From positions 62,001 to 126,000 of the forward strand of contig NZ_JAJALK010000012.1 in NCBI RefSeq assembly GCF_020523825.1: a DNA stretch of 64,000 nt. Reading direction: 5' to 3'. A model generated the notes under the pieces. That model was not told the origin of the DNA and did not search any database. It saw only the letters and a list, made by a program, of their open reading frames with translations. Shown in pieces: positions 26,911 through 38,702 of this stretch; the stretch's first letter is position 1; every line of letters begins with the position of its first letter. The translations under genes and the position numbers were made by a program. This DNA comes from Methylobacterium brachiatum (GTDB lineage: Bacteria; Pseudomonadota; Alphaproteobacteria; Rhizobiales; Beijerinckiaceae).

Positions 26911-29010
26911 TCAGGCGGCCCGGACGGTGTCGAGGAAGCGGGCGACCTCGGCGGTGAGATGCTCGGATTGGCGCGACAGCTCGGTCGCCGCGCTCAACAC
27001 CTGGCCCGCCGCCCGGCCGGTCTCGTCCGCGGCACCCGCGACGCCGGCGATGTTGCTGGTCACCTCGCCGGTGCCCGCCGCCGCCTGGCCGACATTGCGC
27101 ACGATCTCCTGGGTCGCCGCGCCCTGCTCCTCCACCGCCGCCGCGATCGAGGTCGCCACGCCACTGATCTCCTGGATCCGCGCCGTGATCGCGCCGATCG
27201 CCGTCACGGCGCCGCCGGTGGAGGCCTGGATCCCGGCGATCTGGCCGGAAATCTCCTCAGTCGCCCTGGCTGTCTGCTCGGCCAGCGCCTTCACCTCGGA
27301 GGCTACGACGGCAAAGCCGCGGCCCGCATCCCCGGCCCGGGCCGCCTCGATGGTCGCGTTGAGCGCCAGCAGGTTGGTCTGCCCGGCGATGTTCGAGATC
27401 AGCCCGACCACGTCACCGATCCGGCCGACCGCCATGCTCAGCTCCTGCACCAAGGTTCCGGTCTGCCCGGCCTCGGCAGCGGCCCCCACAGCCAGCTTGG
27501 CGGACCCGTCCACCTGCCGGCCGATCTCCTGCACCGACACGCCCAGCTCCTCGGCGGCGGCCGCCACGGTGTTGACGTTGCTGGCCGCCTGCTCGGCCGC
27601 GGCCGCCACCGTGGTGGATTGGCTGGCGGTCTGCGAGGCGGTTGCGGTCATCGCCTGGGCGGTGACCTGCAGCTCGGTGGCCGAGGACGACACCATGCCG
27701 ATGATGCCGCCGACCGCTTGCTCGAACGCCTCGGCCATCTGGCGCATGCCCGCCTTGCGCTGCTCCTCGGCGGCGCGCCGCGCCCGGGCGGTCTCGTCCT
27801 CCAGGGTCCGGGCGCGGATCAGGTTGTCCTTGAACACTTGCACCGTCCGCGCCATCGCGCCGATCTCGTTGCCGCGATCGCCTAGGGGCACCTCCACCGA
27901 TGCGTCCCCGTCGGCCAGGGCCTGCATGGTCCCGGTCATGGTCCGGATCGGCTGCAGTACGAAGCGGAACAGGGCGACCAGAGCGAGGGCGACGAGCAGG
28001 CCGGAGACCAACAGCGCCGCAACGTTGCGGATCAGGACGCTGCGCGCCTCCTGGGACAGGGCCTCGGCGCGCGCGATCATCTCATCGAGGGCGGCGCTGG
28101 CGAGGTCGACGATGGTGGCCTGTTCCGGCGTGTCGAGCTTGCGCGCCTCCTGCAGCGTGATCCGCGGCGGCTCGTTCCGGGCCAGCGCGTTGGAGACGGC
28201 GAGACGCCGGGCGAGGGGCGCCCCTTCGAAGTTGCTGGCGCGGGCCTTCTCGAATGCGGCTCGGACCTTCGAGGACAGATTGGACGCGGTCTCCGTGGCC
28301 GCGTTCCACGTGGCGTCGAGCCGTCCGCGCTCCTCGGCGGCCGCTACGGTCTCGGCGGGCGACCAGGGGGTGCCGGCCGACAGGGAGGTCTGGATCCGCA
28401 GGGCGACGGCGCCGAGCGCCATCCGGGTTGCCCAGGCCGAGCGCTTGAGAGCGAGGTTACGCTCGAGGACGAGGTCCGTGCGCGGGATCGCGGCATCGAC
28501 CGCGTCGGTGGTCGCCGTCAGGGTGTCGAGCATGGCCTGGAAGGCCGTCTGCGCCTCCGGAACGGTGCCGGCGTCGCGCTGGGCCTTGGACACCCGCAGG
28601 GCCGCATCGACCCGAGGGCGGAGACGTTCCACGCGCTCGCGGGCCGCCTGGAGCGGACCGAGCGTCGCCTTCACGGAGGGCAGATCCAGGTCGTCCACCA
28701 GAGCCGTCGCCTCGGCGATGCCGGCCACCGCCCGCTGCCGCTCCGCGTAGAGTCCCGACAGGGTGTCGGCATCCAGGGGTTGGTCGGCGGCGAGGAATTG
28801 CAGGCTGGCGCCACGCTCAAGCCGCGTCGCGTACAAGGTCTGAAGCAGCGCCCGGCTCGCCCGCACCAGGGAGATGCCGGCCTCGGCCTGAACCGCCTCC
28901 GTCCGCGCCGCGATGAGCGCGTTGGTCGCATAGGTGAAGATGATCAGACCCAAGACGAAGAACACGACGCTCATCGTCGTTCGGACTGAAATATTTTGCA
29001 GGCGGATCAT
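26911..29010 (-). CDS. methyl-accepting chemotaxis protein with large sensor domain
   Basis: 699-aa chemoreceptor. TM1 at about residues 12-33 (MSVVFFVLGLIIFTYATNALI), a periplasmic all-helical region of about 280 residues (larger than a 4-helix bundle), TM2 at about 320-345, and HAMP (QPIRTMTGTMQALADGD). The signalling hairpin has the tip GQTNLLALNATIEAARAGDAG and ends ARFLDTVRAA, without a CheR/CheB-binding pentapeptide. The sensor domain is not assigned; its size suggests a double helical bundle. Its signalling half mirrors the receptor gene at 22.6-24.3 kb in the opposite orientation. Confidence 0.92.
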   Translation of the reverse strand: MIRLQNISVRTTMSVVFFVLGLIIFTYATNALIAARTEAVQAEAGISLVRASRALLQTLYATRLERGASLQFLAADQPLDADTLSGLYAERQRAVAGIAEATALVDDLDLPSVKATLGPLQAARERVERLRPRVDAALRVSKAQRDAGTVPEAQTAFQAMLDTLTATTDAVDAAIPRTDLVLERNLALKRSAWATRMALGAVALRIQTSLSAGTPWSPAETVAAAEERGRLDATWNAATETASNLSSKVRAAFEKARASNFEGAPLARRLAVSNALARNEPPRITLQEARKLDTPEQATIVDLASAALDEMIARAEALSQEARSVLIRNVAALLVSGLLVALALVALFRFVLQPIRTMTGTMQALADGDASVEVPLGDRGNEIGAMARTVQVFKDNLIRARTLEDETARARRAAEEQRKAGMRQMAEAFEQAVGGIIGMVSSSATELQVTAQAMTATASQTASQSTTVAAAAEQAASNVNTVAAAAEELGVSVQEIGRQVDGSAKLAVGAAAEAGQTGTLVQELSMAVGRIGDVVGLISNIAGQTNLLALNATIEAARAGDAGRGFAVVASEVKALAEQTARATEEISGQIAGIQASTGGAVTAIGAITARIQEISGVATSIAAAVEEQGAATQEIVRNVGQAAAGTGEVTSNIAGVAGAADETGRAAGQVLSAATELSRQSEHLTAEVARFLDTVRAA

Positions 29011-29366
29011 CGCACAACTCCAACGGCCTGGTGATAGCGCGGTGATGTCTTATACGACCGCATTTGTCGATCGTTGTGACACGCGACCTGTTTGATCTGC
29101 ATCTAAACTGCGCCGCACGCGGTGTTTTGCTTTGCAAATTTGCAGAATTCACGGCGTCATCGCCAGAGTTTTTTGCCGGCTTTGTTTCAGGCCAAAGCGA
29201 TTTAACGCGGCCTTTACCTTCACGAGTCGACGGGTCACTGATCATCGCACTGACAGGCCGCGCGACGCCCCGCCAAGAACAACAGCGTCGCGGATGTCCG
29301 GGCCGCGACGATGCCTCGTGGGGTCGATCCCCCCGCGAGCCGGCGGGCGGCTTGCGGGGCGACGGG
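29011..29366. other. intergenic region upstream of MCP gene
   Basis: The right end holds the oprB terminator (29331-29359). The left 200 bases are AT-richer (around 29080-29220), which fits promoter DNA for the chemoreceptor gene transcribed leftward. No convincing gene. Confidence 0.4.
29331..29359 (-). terminator. hairpin terminator behind oprB-like gene
   Basis: Arms CCCCGCGAGCCG (29331-29342) and CGGCTTGCGGGG (29348-29359) pair over 12 positions with one wobble, around a five-base loop. It begins seven bases after the porin stop codon. No T-run. Confidence 0.7.
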
Positions 29367-30800
29367 TCAGAAGGTGATGAGCGAGGTCAGGCCGAACACC
29401 ACGACGTCGGGCTTGTGCTCCGGCGTCGCGCGCCGGGTGATGTACTGGATGTTGGGCCGCACGACGACGTTGTCGGTCACGGCGATGCTGTAGAAGGCCT
29501 CGACGAAGCGTTCCTGCGCCGGCATCCGGCGGTTGGTCCGGTTGATCAGGTTGCCCTGCTCGATGGCCTCGACCGCCCGGGGATTCGGGGTCGTCTGGCC
29601 GACGCCGAGTCCGATCCAGTCGTTCGGCCGCTCCGCGCACCAGCCCTTGTAGACGAGCCCGCTCGTCACCTGGGCGGAATACACCGACGTGTCCCGGTCG
29701 CTGGCGACGGCCCGGACGAAGGCCGAGACGTTGCGGACGGTGTTGGCGGGATCCGGGCGGTAGACCTCCTGGACGCCGACGAAATACAGGCCGTTGCGGC
29801 CGTCATGGTGCAGCGGCTGGCCGCGATACTGGGCGAAGGGCAGGCGCCGGTCGTTCAGGTAGACGTCGTTGCCGCCGCTGGTCTCGTACCAGCCGCCGAC
29901 CTTGTAGCTGCCGGCGTAGCCCGAGCCCCCGAATTTCGGGAACCATCCGGCCTCGGACAGGATCAGCGCGCCGGTGCCCTTGCTAAAGTTGAAGCTGAAG
30001 CCTTCGACGAGGTTGTCCGGATTGACCTGGTAGGCGCCGACCTGGACGTAGGCCGTGTCCGCCGTGCCGACGCGCAGGCGGGTCGCCCACTGGCTGACCG
30101 GGAAGTTGTAGATGTAGTTGCCGGCGATCTTGCCGGTCGGGGCGCCGCACAGGGCGTTGAGCTGGAACTCGCAGGCGAAGCCGGCGAAGTCGTCGCCCGA
30201 CGGCATCCGGCCGATCTTCAGGTCGACCCACGGGCCGAACTTCTGATCGTACCAGAACTGGCTCAGCCGCCAGATGCGGCTGCGGCCGTAGATCTCCTCG
30301 ACGCTGGTCTGCGTACCGAGATGCGCGTCCAGGGTCAGGTCGCGGCCATGCCGCTGGCTCAGCGTGACCACGCCCGAGCCGCCCTCCAGGCCGAACATCT
30401 TCTCGAAATCGAACAGGCCCTTGGCGGTGAACTGGGCGGCCCCGCGCGCCAGGGTGCGAGTCCCGCCGACCGCGTTGGTGGCGCCCTCGTAGACGTAGCC
30501 GAGGTTGAGCAGGATCCCGTGCTCCCAGAGCGTGTCGCGGACGCCGCCGAGATTGCCGAGCAGGCCGAATTTCGGGCTCACGCTCCGCGGATCCGCTGAC
30601 CCCACGGCGGGCTGCGTGGTCGGCGCGGGCGTCGACGGTCGATCGAGGGGCAGCCGCTGGGGTGCGTTCGGCTCCGGTATGATCGTTGATTCGTCCGCGT
30701 TTTGGGGTGCCGAAGGCTGTGCTTGAGCCAATCCGATACACGGACTTGCACCGATGACCAGCAAAGCGGCTGCCCATCCCGAAAGAAGTCTACGGTTCAT
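29367..30800 (-). CDS. OprB-family carbohydrate-selective porin
   Basis: Outer-membrane beta-barrel for passive sugar uptake. 477 aa with a signal peptide (LLSGWAAALLVIGASPCIGLAQA), a Pro/Thr-rich linker, and the OprB start LGNLGGVRDTLWEHGILLNLGYVYE. Further family features are WRLSQFWYDQKFGPWVDLKIGRMP, alternating aromatic/polar strands and a C-terminal Phe (TSLITF) needed for barrel insertion. ATG 30800 is preceded by a poor ribosome site. It is a single gene ended by a clear hairpin. Confidence 0.9.
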   Translation of the reverse strand: MNRRLLSGWAAALLVIGASPCIGLAQAQPSAPQNADESTIIPEPNAPQRLPLDRPSTPAPTTQPAVGSADPRSVSPKFGLLGNLGGVRDTLWEHGILLNLGYVYEGATNAVGGTRTLARGAAQFTAKGLFDFEKMFGLEGGSGVVTLSQRHGRDLTLDAHLGTQTSVEEIYGRSRIWRLSQFWYDQKFGPWVDLKIGRMPSGDDFAGFACEFQLNALCGAPTGKIAGNYIYNFPVSQWATRLRVGTADTAYVQVGAYQVNPDNLVEGFSFNFSKGTGALILSEAGWFPKFGGSGYAGSYKVGGWYETSGGNDVYLNDRRLPFAQYRGQPLHHDGRNGLYFVGVQEVYRPDPANTVRNVSAFVRAVASDRDTSVYSAQVTSGLVYKGWCAERPNDWIGLGVGQTTPNPRAVEAIEQGNLINRTNRRMPAQERFVEAFYSIAVTDNVVVRPNIQYITRRATPEHKPDVVVFGLTSLITF

Positions 30801-31213
30801 GATCCATAACGCCCCCGAGCCGACAGTTTTCTGTTCGGCGCCATGGGCTTACAGCCTCGTAAAACCGCAGATTTCAAGCCTTTACTGTCGACTTATCTTC
30901 AATCTACAAAGCATTGGAATTCGATGTCGTTCTCTTATTTGGGAAGACTGGCAGATTTTGCGCACAGACAAACGGGTTTCAATACGATTTCTTCCATCAA
31001 TACGGAGCTCGCACGACCCGATAGAGATGCGAGACGATCATTCGCCCGCGACAATGCCGGCCGTGACCGCATTCGCATCGGACATCGCCCGCACCGCCCC
31101 GATCGGCAGCCGGCTTTACAAAGCCCGAAGAGCCTCGCAACAGGCGAGGATTCGCAGCAACACCGGCGGCGAAATCGACGGCGATCGGTGCGTCCGGCGG
31201 GTCCGATTCCGGC
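30801..31213. other. intergenic region upstream of porin gene
   Basis: The stretch at 30840-31010 is the most AT-rich part of this area and is the natural place for the porin promoter. The part near 31100-31213 is the 3' flank of coaBC. Small open frames here have no protein-like composition. No hairpin or RNA recognised. Confidence 0.4.
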
Positions 31214-32482
31214 TCAGCGCGTCAGCATGCCGGCTAAATGCACGACGAGCCGGCGCGCGACCTCGTCCTTGCCGAGGCGCGGCCAGGTCTCCATCGCGCC
31301 GTCGCGATGGATCAGGTGGACCGTGTTGTCGGTCCCGCCCATGACGCCGCCCGCGGCGGATACGTCGTTGGCGACGATCAGGTCGCAGCCCTTGCGGGCG
31401 ATCTTGGCCCGGGCATGGTCCAGCACCGTGTCGGTCTCGGCGGCGAAGCCGACCACCAGGGGCGGGCGCCCGGCCTCCAGATGCGACACGGTGGACAGGA
31501 TGTCGGGATTCTCGACTAGCGGAAGCGGCGCCGGGCCGGTGCCGTCCTTCTTGATCTTCTTCGAGCCGGCCTCGACCTCCGGGCGCCAGTCGGCCACCGC
31601 GGCGGCGAAGACCGCGATGTCGACGGGCAGGGCCGCCTCGACGGCGACCAGCATCTCCCGGGCGGTCTCGACGCGGACGACGCGGACGCCCGCGGGATCG
31701 GGGATCGCGACCGGCCCGGAGACCAGCGTCACGGTCGCGCCGGCCTCGGCGGCGGCGGCCGCGATGGCGTGGCCCTGGCGGCCGGAGGAGCGGTTGGCGA
31801 GGTAGCGCACCGGGTCGATCGGCTCGTGGGTCGGCCCGGAGGTCACGAGCACGCGCCGGCCGGCGAGCGGGCGCGCCGCCGTACCCGGGCGGCCCGACAG
31901 GAAGCCGAGACCCGGCGCCTCGGCGCCGGCCTCCTCCAGCATCCGCTCGAGGGCGTCGGCGATCTCGTTGGGCTCGGCCATGCGGCCGGGACCGGTCTCC
32001 GCCTCGGCCATCTTGCCGGCATTGGGCCCGACGAGGCGCACGCCGTCGCCCTCCAGGGTGGCGCGGTTGCGGCGGGTCGCCGGATGCGCCCACATCTGCA
32101 CGTTCATGGCCGGGGCGATCAGGATCGGCAGGGTGGTCGCCAGCAGGATCGTGGTGGCGAGGTCGGCGGCGTGGCCGCCGGCCATGCGGGCCATCAGGTT
32201 GGCGGTGGCCGGCGCCACCACGACGGCATCCGCCTGCCGGGCCAGCTTGATATGGCCGATATCGGCCTCCTCGGCCCGGTCGAACAGGTCGGTATGGGCC
32301 CGCTCACCGGCGAGCGCCGCGGCGGCCAGGGGCGTGACGAATTCCTGCGCGCCGGCGGTCAGCACCGGGCAGACGCTGGCGCCGCGCTCGCGCAGGCGCC
32401 GGATCAGGTCGAGGGCCTTGTAGGCCGCGATGCCGCCGCCGATGACGAGCAGGATGCGGCGGCGGGCGAGGGTCTCGGTCAT
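31214..32482 (-). CDS. coaBC: bifunctional phosphopantothenoylcysteine decarboxylase / phosphopantothenate-cysteine ligase
   Basis: Two consecutive steps of coenzyme A synthesis. The N-terminal FMN decarboxylase domain (residues about 8-185) has GGGIAAYK, the catalytic His in DIGHIKLA and APAMNVQMW. The C-terminal ligase domain starts at RRVLVTSGPTHEPIDPVR and contains NRSSGRQGHAIA and a conserved NDV near the end. 422 aa is the usual size. Start ATG 32482. uppS lies 51 bases upstream on the same strand. Confidence 0.96.
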   Translation of the reverse strand: MTETLARRRILLVIGGGIAAYKALDLIRRLRERGASVCPVLTAGAQEFVTPLAAAALAGERAHTDLFDRAEEADIGHIKLARQADAVVVAPATANLMARMAGGHAADLATTILLATTLPILIAPAMNVQMWAHPATRRNRATLEGDGVRLVGPNAGKMAEAETGPGRMAEPNEIADALERMLEEAGAEAPGLGFLSGRPGTAARPLAGRRVLVTSGPTHEPIDPVRYLANRSSGRQGHAIAAAAAEAGATVTLVSGPVAIPDPAGVRVVRVETAREMLVAVEAALPVDIAVFAAAVADWRPEVEAGSKKIKKDGTGPAPLPLVENPDILSTVSHLEAGRPPLVVGFAAETDTVLDHARAKIARKGCDLIVANDVSAAGGVMGGTDNTVHLIHRDGAMETWPRLGKDEVARRLVVHLAGMLTR

Positions 32483-32533
32483 GGCGGGAAGCCTCTGCCT
32501 GAGGCGGCGCGCCCGTCAAGCGGGCGCGGAGGA

Positions 32534-33256
32534 TCAGGCCGCCGCCGGGACCGCCGCCGTCTTCAGGCCGCCGAAGCGCCGATCCCGGCGGGCGAAGTCG
32601 GCCACCGCGGCGGCGAGATCGTCCGGGCCGAAATCGGGCCACATCCGGTCGGTGAAGTGGAGCTCGGCATAGGCCGCCTCCCACAGCAGGAAATCCGAGA
32701 GCCGCTGCTCGCCGCCGGTGCGAATCACGAGATCGACGTCCACCGGCGAGCCGTGCATCTGTCCGGCGACCAGGGCGCCGAAACTCTCGCGGGTGGCGGC
32801 GGCGCCCTGGAGCGCCTGCGCAGCCGCGATGATCGCGTCCCGGGCGGAATAGTCGACGCAGATCCGCAGGTGCAGGCGGGTGCCGGCCGCCGTGGCTTCC
32901 TCGGCGGCAGCGATCGCCTCCGGGATGCCCCGGGGCAGGCGGTCGCGCCGGCCGACAACGCTCAGCCGGGTGCCGGTGCGCGCGAGCCGCTGGGTCTCGT
33001 TGCGCAGGTAGGAGCGCAGCAGGCGCATCAGGCCGCCGACCTCGTCGTCCGGCCGCTGCCAGTTGTCGGCCGAGAAGGCGTAGAGCGTAAGCGTGCCGAT
33101 GCCGAGATCCGGGCAGGCCTCGGCGGTGCGCCGGATCGCCTCGACGCCGCGATGATGGCCGGCGAGCCGCGGCAGGCCGCGCTGCGTCGCCCAGCGCCCG
33201 TTGCCGTCCATGATGATCGCGGCGTGCAGCCCCCCCGGCCCCGCTTCGCTTTGCAT
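32534..33256 (-). CDS. uppS: undecaprenyl diphosphate synthase
   Basis: Makes the C55 lipid carrier for peptidoglycan and surface polysaccharides from farnesyl diphosphate and IPP. Signatures: IIMDGNGRWA with the catalytic Asp near residue 16, GHHRGVEAIRRT, YAFSADNWQRP, and the C-terminal DLVIRTGGEQRLSDFLLWE and TDRMWPDF. ATG 33256 (MQSEAG) has GGGAG eight bases upstream and gives 240 aa, a normal length. Another ATG six codons earlier (33274) lacks a good ribosome site, and the frame beyond that is not protein-like. Confidence 0.95.
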   Translation of the reverse strand: MQSEAGPGGLHAAIIMDGNGRWATQRGLPRLAGHHRGVEAIRRTAEACPDLGIGTLTLYAFSADNWQRPDDEVGGLMRLLRSYLRNETQRLARTGTRLSVVGRRDRLPRGIPEAIAAAEEATAAGTRLHLRICVDYSARDAIIAAAQALQGAAATRESFGALVAGQMHGSPVDVDLVIRTGGEQRLSDFLLWEAAYAELHFTDRMWPDFGPDDLAAAVADFARRDRRFGGLKTAAVPAAA

Positions 33257-33333
33257 CGTAAAGTCTCCCGGCATGGGCGTATCGCTGAGGTTTATTCGGT
33301 TTGCGTTGACAATCTCTGCGCGATCCGGCGGTC

Positions 33334-33720
33334 TCAGGCCGGTTTCGTGGCCGGATCGAGGCCGCGCACCCCGCCCTCGGGACTTCGCTCCTCCGCAGAG
33401 GCGGCGTCGCGAACGACCTGCTCGAGCACGCCGAGATAGCCAATGAAACGCCTGCGCCCGGTTGGCGTCATGCGGCAGATTGTCTGTGTGCGGTTGAGGG
33501 CGAAGCCCTTTTCCAGGCTCACCAGGTCGGCCTCGCTGAGCACCGCGAGGTGCCGGCTGAGATTGCCGTCGGTCAGCCCGCACAGGCGCTTGAGGTCGGG
33601 GAAGGGCAGGCCCTTGGGATGGGCCACCAGGGAGGTCAGCACGCTGAGCCGGGCCCGCTCGTGCATGATCCGGTCGAGCCCCTCGTAGGAGAAGCGGCCG
33701 TCGTCGCGGTCAGAGGTCAT
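33334..33720 (-). CDS. winged-helix transcriptional regulator
   Basis: 128-aa ArsR/MarR-like DNA-binding protein. The HTH is visible as ERARLSVLTSLVAHPKGLPFPDLKRLCGLTDGNLSRHLAVLSEADLV in segments of residues about 20-65, with the recognition helix in TDGNLSRHL, then a wing (LEKGF...RTQTICRMTPTGRRRF). The start ATG 33720 overlaps the end of the upstream membrane-protein gene by 11 bases, so the two are translationally linked. This pairing of a small regulator with a multi-helix membrane protein is a recurring bacterial arrangement; a palindrome before the operon is a candidate self-regulated operator. Confidence 0.8.
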   Translation of the reverse strand: MTSDRDDGRFSYEGLDRIMHERARLSVLTSLVAHPKGLPFPDLKRLCGLTDGNLSRHLAVLSEADLVSLEKGFALNRTQTICRMTPTGRRRFIGYLGVLEQVVRDAASAEERSPEGGVRGLDPATKPA

Positions 33721-34327
33721 CATCGAAGGCCCGGGCGCCGCGATGGATGATGCCGGCCAGCCAGATTTGGCCGACCACGAAGGGAAGCCCCATGGCCCAG
33801 GGCGACAGGGCATGGCTCTCGGCCGAGACGGCGAGCACGGCCAGGCCGGTGAGCAGGTACCAGGCGCCGACCCCCTGGACCGCCCGGGGCAGGATCCGCG
33901 CTGAGGCGAACAGGCCGAGGCCGACCAGGACCTGCCAAAGGCCGGGCAGCATCCAGATCTCGGCCGGCGCGAAGCGGGCGATGACCAGGGCGAGGCAGGC
34001 CCCGGTGCCGGCGGCGGGCAGGAAGACCTCGATCGCGTTCCAGACCATCGCATCGGCGAGGCCGGAATGGAGCCGGCGGCTGCGCCGGACCGCCTCCACC
34101 CCGATCAGCGCGAAGGCCACCAGGGCGGCGGCGATCCAGAGGCCGAAGAACAGGACCGGCCGCACGGAAGGGTCGCCGAGCCAGAGGGCCTGGCCGACCG
34201 CGCAGGCCAGCGCCAGGCCGCCCGTCCCGGCTACGGTGGCGGCCCCCAACCCGCGGAACGCCGTGTCGCGGGCGATCTGCGAGCGGATCGCCACGATGTC
34301 GGCCAAGGCCTTGTCCAGGTCCTGCAT
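33710..34327 (-). CDS. multi-pass membrane protein, 205 aa
   Basis: About six hydrophobic helices follow a charged N-terminus (MQDLDKALADIVAIRSQIARDTAFRG). ATG 34327 has GGAG just upstream (in CTGGAGCTC) and begins the coherent part; the frame extends to 34399 but the extra residues look non-coding and would cover the promoter palindrome. No enzyme motif is visible. The downstream gene is a winged-helix regulator overlapping by 11 bases, suggesting the membrane protein may sense or relay the signal to it. Function unknown. Confidence 0.7.
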   Translation of the reverse strand: MQDLDKALADIVAIRSQIARDTAFRGLGAATVAGTGGLALACAVGQALWLGDPSVRPVLFFGLWIAAALVAFALIGVEAVRRSRRLHSGLADAMVWNAIEVFLPAAGTGACLALVIARFAPAEIWMLPGLWQVLVGLGLFASARILPRAVQGVGAWYLLTGLAVLAVSAESHALSPWAMGLPFVVGQIWLAGIIHRGARAFDDDL

Positions 34328-34354
34328 GAGCTCCAGCCCCCGCGCTGCATCATG

Positions 34355-34369
34355 CTTTGCACTGCAAAG
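34355..34369. promoter_or_regulatory. 15-bp palindrome, candidate operator
   Basis: CTTTGCACTGCAAAG is a perfect inverted repeat (7-bp arms about a central C) lying 28 bases upstream of the membrane-protein / regulator operon. Arm length and spacing fit a dimeric winged-helix protein, so the regulator encoded in the same operon is the natural candidate to bind it. That link is inferred. Confidence 0.5.
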
Positions 34370-34485
34370 TACCGGTGGGCCCCGGCCACCGCAAGCCAAT
34401 TCGCCGGGTGATGATACCGTTTTTTCTCAGCATCGGACCGGATGGTCGAGGCCAATGCCTGGTGAATTCTACCTAAGAGTTGTAA

Positions 34486-34971
34486 TCACCCGATTTCGCG
34501 GCGGAGAGCATCGAGGTCGAGCCGCGCCGTGACCATCCGCAGGGCGCCGTCCGGATCCCGCGGCCAGTCCGCCTCCGGCCGGTCCCGGTACAGCTCGACG
34601 CCGTTGCCGTCGGGATCGCGCAGGTACAGGGCTTCGCTGACGCCGTGGTCGCTGGCGCCGTCGAGCGGGATGCCGGCCGCCTCGACCCGGCGGAGAGCAT
34701 CCGCCAGGGCGGCCCGGGTCGGGTAGAGCAGGGCGAGATGGTACAGGCCGGTGGTGCCCGGCGCCGGCGGCGACCCGCCGAGGCTCTCCCAGGTGTTGAG
34801 CCCGATATGATGGTGGTAGCCCCCGGCGGCCACGAAGGCGGCGCGCTCGCCGTAGCGCTGGGTCAGGCCGAGGCCGAGCACGCCGCAATAGAAGCCCAGC
34901 GCCCGGTCGAGGTCGGCGACCTTGAGGTGGACATGCCCGATGCGGGTCTCCGGATGGATCGGTGCGGTCAT
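34486..34971 (-). CDS. VOC-family (glyoxalase/dioxygenase-fold) protein
   Basis: 161-aa metalloenzyme-like protein with the vicinal oxygen chelate fold. Possible metal ligands: His in IGHVHLKVADL near residue 14, His in YHHHIGLN and YHLALL, and Glu in NGVELYRDRP. The layout (short module, YCGVLGLGL, then DPDGNGVELY) resembles catechol-2,3-dioxygenase-like and glyoxalase proteins; substrate unknown. ATG 34971 begins the domain; the frame stays open for a long way upstream over uvrB, but those residues are only the shadow of uvrB. Divergent from uvrB, 81 bases apart. Confidence 0.85.
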   Translation of the reverse strand: MTAPIHPETRIGHVHLKVADLDRALGFYCGVLGLGLTQRYGERAAFVAAGGYHHHIGLNTWESLGGSPPAPGTTGLYHLALLYPTRAALADALRRVEAAGIPLDGASDHGVSEALYLRDPDGNGVELYRDRPEADWPRDPDGALRMVTARLDLDALRREIG

Positions 34972-35052
34972 CGGCGGTCCCGTCCGTGAAAGCGTGAAAA
35001 CTCCGCGCCGCAGAGGGTTTCTCGCGGGACGTGCGGGGCCCATATTGATCGC

Positions 35053-37794
<2,742 letters not shown>

Positions 37795-37805
37795 GCGCTT
37801 CGGCC

Positions 37806-38024
37806 TCAGGCGGCCCGGTCGTCCCGCCCGGCATAGCGGCTCGCCACCGCCTCGCCCTCGTCCACGATCGCCTCGGCGATCCGGAGGGCGAGGGCGTTGC
37901 AGGCCTCGTCATAGGCGTGGGGATCCGCCTGGACGGCCGCCCGCGTCACCGCGCCGACCCGGTCGCGGACGATCTCACGGGCGATGCGCAGGGCATCGGC
38001 AAACGGCTCATAGGGGCGCGGCAT
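37806..38024 (-). CDS. hypothetical protein, 72 aa
   Basis: A small soluble helical protein (MPRPYEPFADALRIAREIVRD start, then two more Ala/Glu/Arg-rich helices). ATG 38024 was chosen because the longer frame to 38186 gives Ser/Pro/Arg-rich residues and would overlap the ankyrin gene. No signal, membrane helix or known motif. It ends 11 bases after the convergent uvrB. The regular amphipathic helices argue for a real protein; function unknown. Confidence 0.6.
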   Translation of the reverse strand: MPRPYEPFADALRIAREIVRDRVGAVTRAAVQADPHAYDEACNALALRIAEAIVDEGEAVASRYAGRDDRAA

Positions 38025-38164
38025 GGTCGTCGCTCCGGCGGCATCGGGCCATGATGGCCCGGGTGGCGGCTGCAACGGCCTTGCGGGCGAAAGTGTTCCC
38101 GCCGACGCTGGACAGGGCCGCGGCCGCGTCCCAGATCGGCTTCGGTTGAAGCAGGCGAGCGACG

Positions 38165-38698
38165 ATGACTTCCGAGACGAATCCACCGCCGGTCCTCGAC
38201 GACGAGACCCTGGCCTTTGCCGGCCGGGTCTTCCAGTATGCCCGGATGGGCCATGCCGATGAGCTGGCCGAGCTGTTCGGGCAGGGACTTCCGGCGAATC
38301 TGCGCAACGACAAGGGCGACAGCCTGCTGATGCTCGCCGCCTATAACGGCCAGACGGAGGCGACCCGGGTGATCCTGGAGGCCGGGGGCGACCCCGAACT
38401 CGCCAACGACCGCGGCCAGACCCCGCTGGCCGGCGCCGCCTTCAAGAACGACCTCGCCGTCGCCCGGCTGCTGCTCCAGCACGGCGCCGCCGTGGACGGG
38501 ACCGGCACCGGCAGCCGCACGGCCCTGATGACCGCGGCGATGTTCGACCGTACCGAGATGGTGACGCTGCTCCTCGAGCACGGCGCCGACCCGGATTTTC
38601 GCGACGCCGCCGGCCAGAGCGCCGCCAACATGGCCCGGGCCATGGGCGCCCAGGCGACCCCGGGCCAGCTCGACGCGGCGGCGCGGAAGGCGGGGTGA
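38165..38698 (+). CDS. ankyrin-repeat protein
   Basis: 177 aa with three to four ankyrin repeats: KGDSLLMLAAYNGQTEATRVIL, RGQTPLAGAAFKNDLAVARLLL and RTALMTAAMFDRTEMVTLLLEHGADPD, each showing the TPL..A and LL..GA pattern of the fold. No signal peptide, so cytoplasmic. Ankyrin stacks bind partner proteins; small bacterial examples often sit with catalases or toxin systems, but no partner is evident here. It ends four bases before the end of the convergent antitoxin gene. Confidence 0.9.
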   Translation: MTSETNPPPVLDDETLAFAGRVFQYARMGHADELAELFGQGLPANLRNDKGDSLLMLAAYNGQTEATRVILEAGGDPELANDRGQTPLAGAAFKNDLAVARLLLQHGAAVDGTGTGSRTALMTAAMFDRTEMVTLLLEHGADPDFRDAAGQSAANMARAMGAQATPGQLDAAARKAG

Positions 38699-38702
38699 GG
38701 GG

